Source: Steromphala cineraria (taxonomy: Eukaryota > Mollusca > Gastropoda > Trochida > Trochidae). Taken from it: a stretch of 64,000 bases of DNA. Positions 57,240-64,000 of the stretch are shown here, piece by piece. Both the position numbers and the translations under genes were made by a program. The DNA is taken from NCBI GenBank assembly GCA_916613615.1, contig OU744736.1, forward strand, positions 14,395,724 through 14,459,723, given 5' to 3'. The notes under the pieces were generated by a model. The model was given only the letters and a program-made list of their open reading frames with translations. It was not told the origin of the DNA and searched no databases. The stretch's first letter is position 1. Every line of letters begins with the position of its first letter.

Positions 57240-60220
57240 TTGGATCTGGGACTGATGTGTATACAAGGGTTTGGGGAAAGATGAGATATTACGTGCAAAC
57301 AGATCTGAGTGGGTAAACTTGGACGTCAGAGAGGCTAAGAGGTGTGGGGTGAACTTTTGATTGAGTGGGGTTGTTGCCGTTATTGCGGGTACAAGACAAA
57401 CAGAGGACCTTGGGAAGATAACGCACGACACGCCCCTCCGATCATATCAACCAATCAAGTCGCAGATAAAACAGAGGATTACCTCGAGGCTATAGACCGC
57501 CTTTGTTTTAATAAGTTGATGATAACCACATTTGTTTTCCTTTATGAAGTTCCGTTCTGATTAGAAATGTTTGCTTTCTGTATAACACGTTCTATTCAAC
57601 AACAGTGCACTAAAAGGTGTTATTTCTTCAAAATTGGATTTTCCATGAATATGTCGTGAATTTAATCAATTAAACACAAGAGAAGCTTCTTTGTTGAAAT
57701 ATTTTTTTTAAACTGTGACACACCTTCAAATTTTCTTTCCATGAAAATATCCTGATCGATTGTGGCTATATTTCGTCAGAGGTTATCAGGATTTATATCA
57801 TATTACTAGAATTAATAAAAACAATGTCGTTATGTCTTACACTTTACAGGTTATATGGTCCTTTACTTTAGAAGGTGAGACTATGTCAAAAACAACCCTT
57901 TAAAACGCCTGTATAACAACGCTACTTGTATTAAATATAAGTGTACAATATCTTTTTGCAATGGCAAAAAACGATGAGTTGGTTACTCTAAAAAAAGTGC
58001 CAGGTAAAAAGTAAATGTTACCAATCAAGAATATTTTTGTATGATTAATGATTTTGTGGCATTGATAGTGTGTGTACGATGTGAATTATTGCTTTAGTCC
58101 TATTTGTTGAAGTAGAATCTGCTTTATTTGTACATGTATAGAACATTTAATATCTAGTTCGTATGAGCATCGGTTATCTAAAAAAAATTGAAAAATATAT
58201 TTTGATATTTTTTTTATCATTTTCAATATGAATGTTAACATAATCTAGCATAAATCATCGTTTACTTGTTTCTTACATATTTCATTTTCTTTTTTCTTTT
58301 CTATATAGCTACAGAGAAAGTCGGTATTTTGTGGAAGAAACGAAATTTGAGGAATTATTGTAATGATGACGAATGTTAAAATGAATAATATATAACTTGC
58401 ACATTTATCATTAGTACTTATGACGTTTTTTTATGAACATTACTAAAAAGTCCTCTCCATTATCGTCGCCTTAAAACCTGTTGTACTGTTCATCAAGTTT
58501 TTATTGCATTTTCAACGGAACACATTCAAACAAGCCACTTGCAAAATGTACACCACACTTGAAATACAACCGTAAGAGCACCTGAGAAAATGTAAAGATA
58601 CTCCCTTTTTCTTTTCCTGGGAATAACTGCTTTGTTGCTTCTGCTAATTGTTGATTACGTAATAGCTTTGGTCAAATATCGGCGGTATTCCCTTTGTAAT
58701 CCATTTGGAGAAAAGATTGCTGTTAATCAGTTTTTGATGTACCTACATACTTAGTTGTGTAAACAATGTGATTATAGGTGTGATTTCACGCATTTGGATT
58801 GCACAAAGGTATAGTGAAGGAGATGTATTGTATTTAAGCTTAATGGCGTCACCAGTAAATGTTTTGTAATCATCTATTGTTGTCGGAAGTACATTTGAAT
58901 TTTTTAATTGCGTATTACCTTGATTTTCATCGTCAATATTGGGTCTAGCATTAGTTTCCTCACAGAACAGTCCTTTTCAAATCTTCGAATCGTCAATTAA
59001 ATTTTCTGTTCATGCATTTCTGTATATGTTTCCCCCTAATATCCTCTTTCATTCAATCTTTCATCATTCGTTGCTGATCTTGTGGTTTTTTATGTTTAAT
59101 TAATTTTGCTAACTATTGATGCTAAAATTAAAAGGAAGGTAATATAAACACAACGTAACACAGATACCTCAAGAAATAGATATCTACAAATGTATGTACT
59201 GTGTGTGTCAATTGATATCTGATACAAAAGCGTAATAAACACCACTGTTTTCATTGTTCTACAATGGCTATAATGCGAGTTCATAATTCGCTTCAGCTTT
59301 ATATATAAAAATGATGATTCACGTTTCAGTTTTAAGAGAGTATGTTATTTGTTTTAGTATTATACGAATGTATAATAAGAGGAAAAACATAAACGTTAAC
59401 GTAAATATACATTGGCTTTTGTTAGAAATATGTCAATTTACATTTTAAGACTTTTTTTAGCACTTCACTTAATTGAAGAAATAAAGGAAATCTAACATGA
59501 TATAATATTTCTTTCGGTATCAATTTTGTGTGAAAAGAATTGAACCTACACGAAAGCTTTGAGTTATCTTTTCCTAACAACAGGTTAATCTTTCATTTGA
59601 AGGCGTTTTAGTGAATCATATATTTTCACTTCATACTAACTTTCATCAAGCATGTTTACTCACCTCGATTTTATTTAAGAAAATAATTAAAAGGGACTAA
59701 GTACATATAGGTTCATAATGTACGTGTTATCTAACTTCTTTTTTGCCGAAAATATTTTAAGTTCGTTGTCGTCATGTTTTCAATGTTTCAATTGTCCAAA
59801 GTTTTCAATTTTCTCCCCAAAGAGGTACCTTAAGTTATAACATCCCACGCTAACGAAAACAATTTGAGCTGTGGGAGAAAACGTTCATACCCACGATCGT
59901 TATTTATCACTAATCGTGTTCAGATCTGTCTTTCTTTACTTCATGTCCATCAAAGCTGTTGTCCCAATGTTTTCCCCGTTAGTGTGTTATCATTTTGACA
60001 CCTTTTACTGTAATATATTCGATCTTTTATTCCAGCACTAGAACAATGCTAATAATGCTTTTCTATTTTTCCCACATTTTGACGGACGTTTATTTCAGTC
60101 TAACCTCAAATCACAACTGTCAATTTTCAGTTATTGAATGAGAACGTATTTTGACCATCTAACAAAAAATAGCCACGCGCTTTATTGGGCCAATTGATGA
60201 AGATCAACAGCTGTGTTTAG
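57240..60220. other. Intergenic DNA between two divergent genes
   Basis: AT-rich. A CCAAT box with nearby GATA word lies at 57450-57470 and could belong to the RFX6 promoter. Otherwise no exon, RNA gene or clear repeat was seen. Confidence 0.4.
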
Positions 60221-60221
60221 G

Positions 60222-60326
60222 TACGGACCTTTCATACAATACCGCAGTTCAATGGTTAAAGATGTGCTTATCTACGGGCCTTTTATACGATAAAGCGATT
60301 CAGTAGCTAAAGAATGGCTACTGATT
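60222..60326. repeat. Two-copy 51 bp direct repeat just upstream of the kinase-like gene
   Basis: TACGG(A/G)CCTTT(C/T)ATAC(A/G)ATA, then GTTCA(A/G)T and TTAAAGA/CTAAAGA words, starts at 60222 and 60273. It lies 200-310 bp upstream of the likely start codon, so it may be part of the promoter. Confidence 0.7.
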
Positions 60327-60529
60327 ATATATGTAGAAGAATATGATGTTAGTCGTATTAGCATATTTCCGATTTCGGAATGGTTCATCGGATAGCTATC
60401 ATAGATTTAGACTATTATGATTTGTGAGAAATGTTTTATGATCTTTGTGATAAGACACACTATATCAGACGTTGCCCTTGGTTTTTTATTTGCTGCACCG
60501 GAACTGATACCTTACGGGTTATCTTTAAC

Positions 60530-60584
60530 ATGCAGTGTGTGAAAAATGAAGGTGGAAATGGAGAGGAAAGCAACGTATTATCAA
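60530..60584 (+). CDS. Kinase-like gene exon 1 (likely start)
   Basis: Encodes MQCVKNEGGNGEESNVLS plus one base, with donor CAA|gtaagt in the phase needed by the next exon. An in-frame ATG at 60431 (after a TGA at 60425) would add 33 residues, so the start is not certain. Confidence 0.6.
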
Positions 60585-63500
60585 GTAAGTAGCTTATGAG
60601 CTAAGATGTGGGATATTTGCGAAGTATGATAGGATAAACAAAATTGCTGTTTTACTACACAATTTACACATCAGAAAGAAAAGAAGACGTGTAAAAAGCG
60701 AGTAAAATAATCTCCCTGCAAAACAAGTATGCTATAGTGAAAGATTTATCATGGTAATGAAATATTAATTTGAAATAAAAGTTTATAAGTATAAAGTTTA
60801 TATACATCGTTAAAACATGAAATATGTTAAATCACCGATGGTTCTGGTGAATATAGTGATACTTAACAATTGTGTTGATGTCAAAGGATGAAATAAAGGA
60901 AGCAATGTGGTTTTAAAGTAGTTCCCTATAATTTTAACATTCGAGTTATAGAATAAATTGATATTTCATAAATTCACAATTTGACATTTTTTCATGATAG
61001 AAGGTTGTTTAATTGAACATAAAAAATTTAAAATTAATTTTCAAAATGAAAACTTAATCTTAAAAAGTCAAATTTGTCATTTACAATAAAATCGAGTCCA
61101 ATATGTCTGCCGATAATGATTGCATTGCAACCGTAGTCGGAGAGAACGGTGAAACTACGAGCGGCGATTTTAGTGTGGACACATTTAAAATTATTTAAAG
61201 TAGGGAAATGGAATCGTGTAACAGGCTCCGTTAGTTATATAACTTTTTATTTGATTAAATGCATTGTCTTGCAATTGGTGTAATATATTTTTGTTTTCGT
61301 CGGATCCCTATATGTACCAACGTGCGATTGCCCCTTTTCATGTCTGGGTTGGGCTGTTGCAAGTAAAGCATGATCCAGTTAAACGTTTCAATGACTTTAG
61401 ACAAACGTATTTTTCTATATATCAAAAGGGCAGTTTTTGACTTTTTTCAAACATTTGGATGAATGAATATTTTGGCCAATATGAAATGTTTGATACAACA
61501 TCTGCATAAATGGAACATTTGATTTCTACTGGTTAAACATTTCGATGTTTATGTTAATTGTTCTGTCTCATGTACATTAAGTTAAACAGACAGCTATAAA
61601 AGACATTTCTTATCCTGCCTGGTATGTTCGTATATATGAACTTTAATTGAGTAAACACAAACTATAAACAACAAGAATACCCACTACGCTAATAAAATCA
61701 ATCTGAAAAAAATATTTACAAATATGAAAATATGTTGTTGATTGTAAATAATACAAAAACCTTTAGAAGAATTCAAAATCAGTTCTCGGAGGGAAAAATC
61801 GAATTCTATCACTGTCAATTCATTGAATGAATTAGGGTAGTGTGATTTCACTTATAAAATAAAACCATTGTCAAATATTAAATAATACCATTAAATATGT
61901 ACATTGTAGTTCTATAAACGATGTGTCTATATATAGATGTTTCATTCAAAACAATACATTGGACATTCTATTACAATTTGAATGTTATCGACATATATTG
62001 TCGATGAACGTATGTGTTTCATAGATTTAAAAGAAATACTTTCAGTAGTTGGGCAGCTTCAGTTATGTGTAGATAAACTGATATTCATACACGGTTGAAA
62101 ATGTTTACTGTTTAATCTCTTAAATGTAAAATTTCTCAGTTTGCTGTTTCCTCAAAATCGAAAAAAATCAAGTTTGTGATTGACATTCACTTTTACAAAA
62201 CATTACATATAAATCGTCATGTCATGTCATGACATCTAAAGGCATGATTCTACTCACGAACTAAACGGTGATGCCATATGATTGAAAAAGTTGTACTGAA
62301 TATTATGGTTTACTAATTTAATCTGGTAGATGACATTCAAATATTTCTTCATCTTTGATTCAATTTATGTAGGGGACAACAGGAGGGACGACTCCCTGCC
62401 CCACATAGACAGTTTCATCCAGCACATCACCATCTCCGGGTTGGGTGACGACAGGTCTTCTACCAAGGTGAGTAGTCAAAATAGATCTTAGAATAGTTTC
62501 AGATGCAGAAAAGAGCAGGATATAAAATACAAAGAATGAAAATATTATATAATGATATATATAAATAAACCACATATACATTTTTTATTTAAATCATTTA
62601 CACATTTACCATGCAGTACAATTTATTTATTCCGAATTTGAACATCTCCCCCGTCTTCAATGAGTTCAAATTCTAACTAAAGTTCTTAGAAAAGTATTTC
62701 AGTTGCATTACTCTCTTTTCAGGATCTAGTATCGCTCATCGGTAAAAGACGACCAATCAAGATCCATATTGGATGGATGCACAAAGTGGGAGACAAATAT
62801 CGACAAGTGAGACGCAAATATGGAGGCGGAACCAGAGAACTCGTTCTCGAAAATCTCAACATATTTCCGGCGGAAATAGTTCGAAGGGCGATAACTCTGT
62901 TTTTCCCTGATGGTATATCACAGGTGGCCAACGTCGGCGATCTTGAGAGTTTTGCACTTGGAAACTTCTGTGGCGATGAGATGGAGAGGTTCACTGATAA
63001 ACAAGGCAAGGAGTGTTCTCTTGGGAAATACCTCAAAGCGCAGGGGACATACGCTTCAAGGTGTTACATTTATCTGCTGACGAAACAGAAAGTCAATGGA
63101 ACAGCTAGGAAACACATTTCACGCCCAAGACGCGCCGTACGAATCAAGAACAATGACTGTTACACTAACGTTTCAAGAAGTTTAGATAACAACAACCGTC
63201 CTCAGGGGACAGACAAACTAAAAGAGTTGCCTCCCTTTGAGTGTCGTCTATATCCTACAGATAAGCTTGGCTACGTAATAGAAGAACGTCCACCTATTCA
63301 GATACGATATTGTTTTCAGGAAGATTCACCCTTTGCAAATGTTATTCATAGTGAGGTTTTCTCCAGAGAAGAATGTCTAGATTTTTCCCTTTTTCGTTCC
63401 TCATTGTTGGATATTGTTGACTTCGAACCTACCAACTATGGCTTTGTTGTGAAAAGTATAACAATTGGTGGGGATGTGTTTGTGGAAAACGTTCAGAAAG

Positions 63501-64000
63501 AGTTCCAGAGAAAGTGTTTCATCTTCCCTCAAGCGGTAGAAGACTCCGCTCTGATTATTCACCCACCATCTACAATATGGGGTTACCATGGAGACGAGCT
63601 TATAATCGGAACTGTTGCAAGTTGTCATGGTATTGGTAGTGCCTGGTATACATGGTACCAGAACGAGACTGTCTTCAGGGAAGGGCCAAATTTGGCATGC
63701 ATCACAGTAACATCCCCTGGGTTGTACTTCTGTCACGTGACTTTCGGTAACTGCTACGATGTTTCTCGACCTCTGCAAGTGGTTGATTTATTCGACTCAA
63801 CGAGGCAACAAGCGTCAGATGGCACGAATCTGTCCCCATGCTGTAGCTATGGACTTAACCTACCTACACAAATCATCCCGACGATTAATAGATCAGACCT
63901 CAGTGTTGACTTCACAAGCAAGATATGCAATGGAACTTTCGGAACGGTGTACAGAGCGTTATGGCTGGGATCTGATGTTCATGTTACGTTTGTGGATATT
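60530..64000 (+). CDS. Ig-like domain plus protein-kinase-like gene, partial (runs off right edge)
   Basis: Three exons join in frame (60530-60584, 62373-62467, 62723-64000) for 476 residues so far. After a short polar start, residues about 59-170 form a conserved module (RPIKIHIGWMHKVGDKYRQV, GGGTREL, LFFPDG, LGNF, YIYLLTK) that I recognise from uncharacterised invertebrate proteins but cannot name. Residues 218-318 are Cys-containing and unassigned. Residues 326-404 look Ig-like (ASCHG, WYTWYQN, GLYFCHV). Residues 440-476 start a kinase fold with ICNGTFGTVYRALW; the first loop glycine is Cys, and the beta-3 Lys position is Thr (DVHVTFVDI). No signal peptide or membrane segment is visible. 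The product may be a signalling pseudokinase; this is inference. Confidence 0.8.
60585..62372 (+). other. Intron 1 of the kinase-like gene
   Basis: AT-rich, GT-AG. No exon, repeat or RNA gene recognised inside. Confidence 0.6.
62373..62467 (+). CDS. Kinase-like gene exon 2
   Basis: Encodes DNRRDDSLPHIDSFIQHITI then SGLGDDRSSTK. Acceptor gtag|GG, donor AAG|gtgagt; it enters and leaves in the phases required by its neighbours. Confidence 0.85.
62723..64000 (+). CDS. Kinase-like gene exon 3 (cut by window end)
   Basis: A long uninterrupted frame of 426 codons from acceptor tttcag to the last base. It contains the conserved N-terminal module, the Ig-like domain and the start of the kinase fold. 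The 63401-63778 and 62719-63036 minus-strand frames are its shadows. Confidence 0.92.

Noticed and set aside
57018..57431. 137-codon minus-strand frame with repeated SRRQI
   Set aside because: It translates the 49 bp E-box array and its flank; the period breaks frame and there is no family similarity.

Overview
The window is AT-rich animal DNA: intron-rich, full of short non-autonomous transposons, tandem repeats and microsatellites, with no prokaryotic-style gene packing. A lophotrochozoan, most likely a bivalve mollusc, fits best. The reasons are tandem ~162 bp cores followed by GGAC microsatellites and a TACCCCCGC/GCGGGGGTA hairpin (the 'pearl'/Helentron-associated type known from bivalves) and a right-hand gene with an Ig-plus-kinase layout. 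This assignment is inference; no species marker is present.

The window is dominated by one minus-strand gene, 56493 down to 11880. I reconstructed 19 coding exons by splice site, reading phase and homology. They join without a frame break into 2484 nt (827 codons plus stop). The product is an RFX-family winged-helix transcription factor whose DNA-binding domain and conserved B/C/D regions match RFX6 better than RFX4. All introns are GT-AG except intron 13, best explained as GC-AG, and intron 18, which has a weak GTTTGT donor. In vertebrates RFX6 acts in gut and pancreatic endocrine development; its role here is inferred only from family membership.

At the right edge a plus-strand gene starts (coding from about 60530) and runs off the window. 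Its three visible exons encode a conserved N-terminal domain, a cysteine-containing Ig-like domain and the start of a protein-kinase fold in which the usual beta-3 lysine appears as threonine. Its promoter side has a 51 bp tandem duplication. Between the two divergent genes (56.5-60.5 kb), 0.5-0.75 kb upstream of the RFX6 ATG, lies a five-unit ~49 bp tandem array with an E-box (CACGTG) in four of the five units.

The left 11 kb has no gene I can support: a ~140 bp tandem array at the edge, a 59-60 bp minisatellite at 4.3-4.6 kb, and two TTAA-flanked elements of about 1.0 and 1.3 kb. RFX6 introns hold most other repeats: five copies of a 356 bp TTAA-flanked MITE, a Mutator-type element with 9 bp target duplications plus a 93 bp relative made only of its inverted repeats, a TA-flanked 1.2 kb element, three pearl-like elements, a ten-unit 100 bp minisatellite, foldback sequences, a probable SINE beside exon 4, a duplicated broken copy of the end of exon 2, and several GC-elevated islands that are candidate intronic enhancers. 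Just 3' of the stop codon the last coding segment is echoed by four or more degenerate copies.
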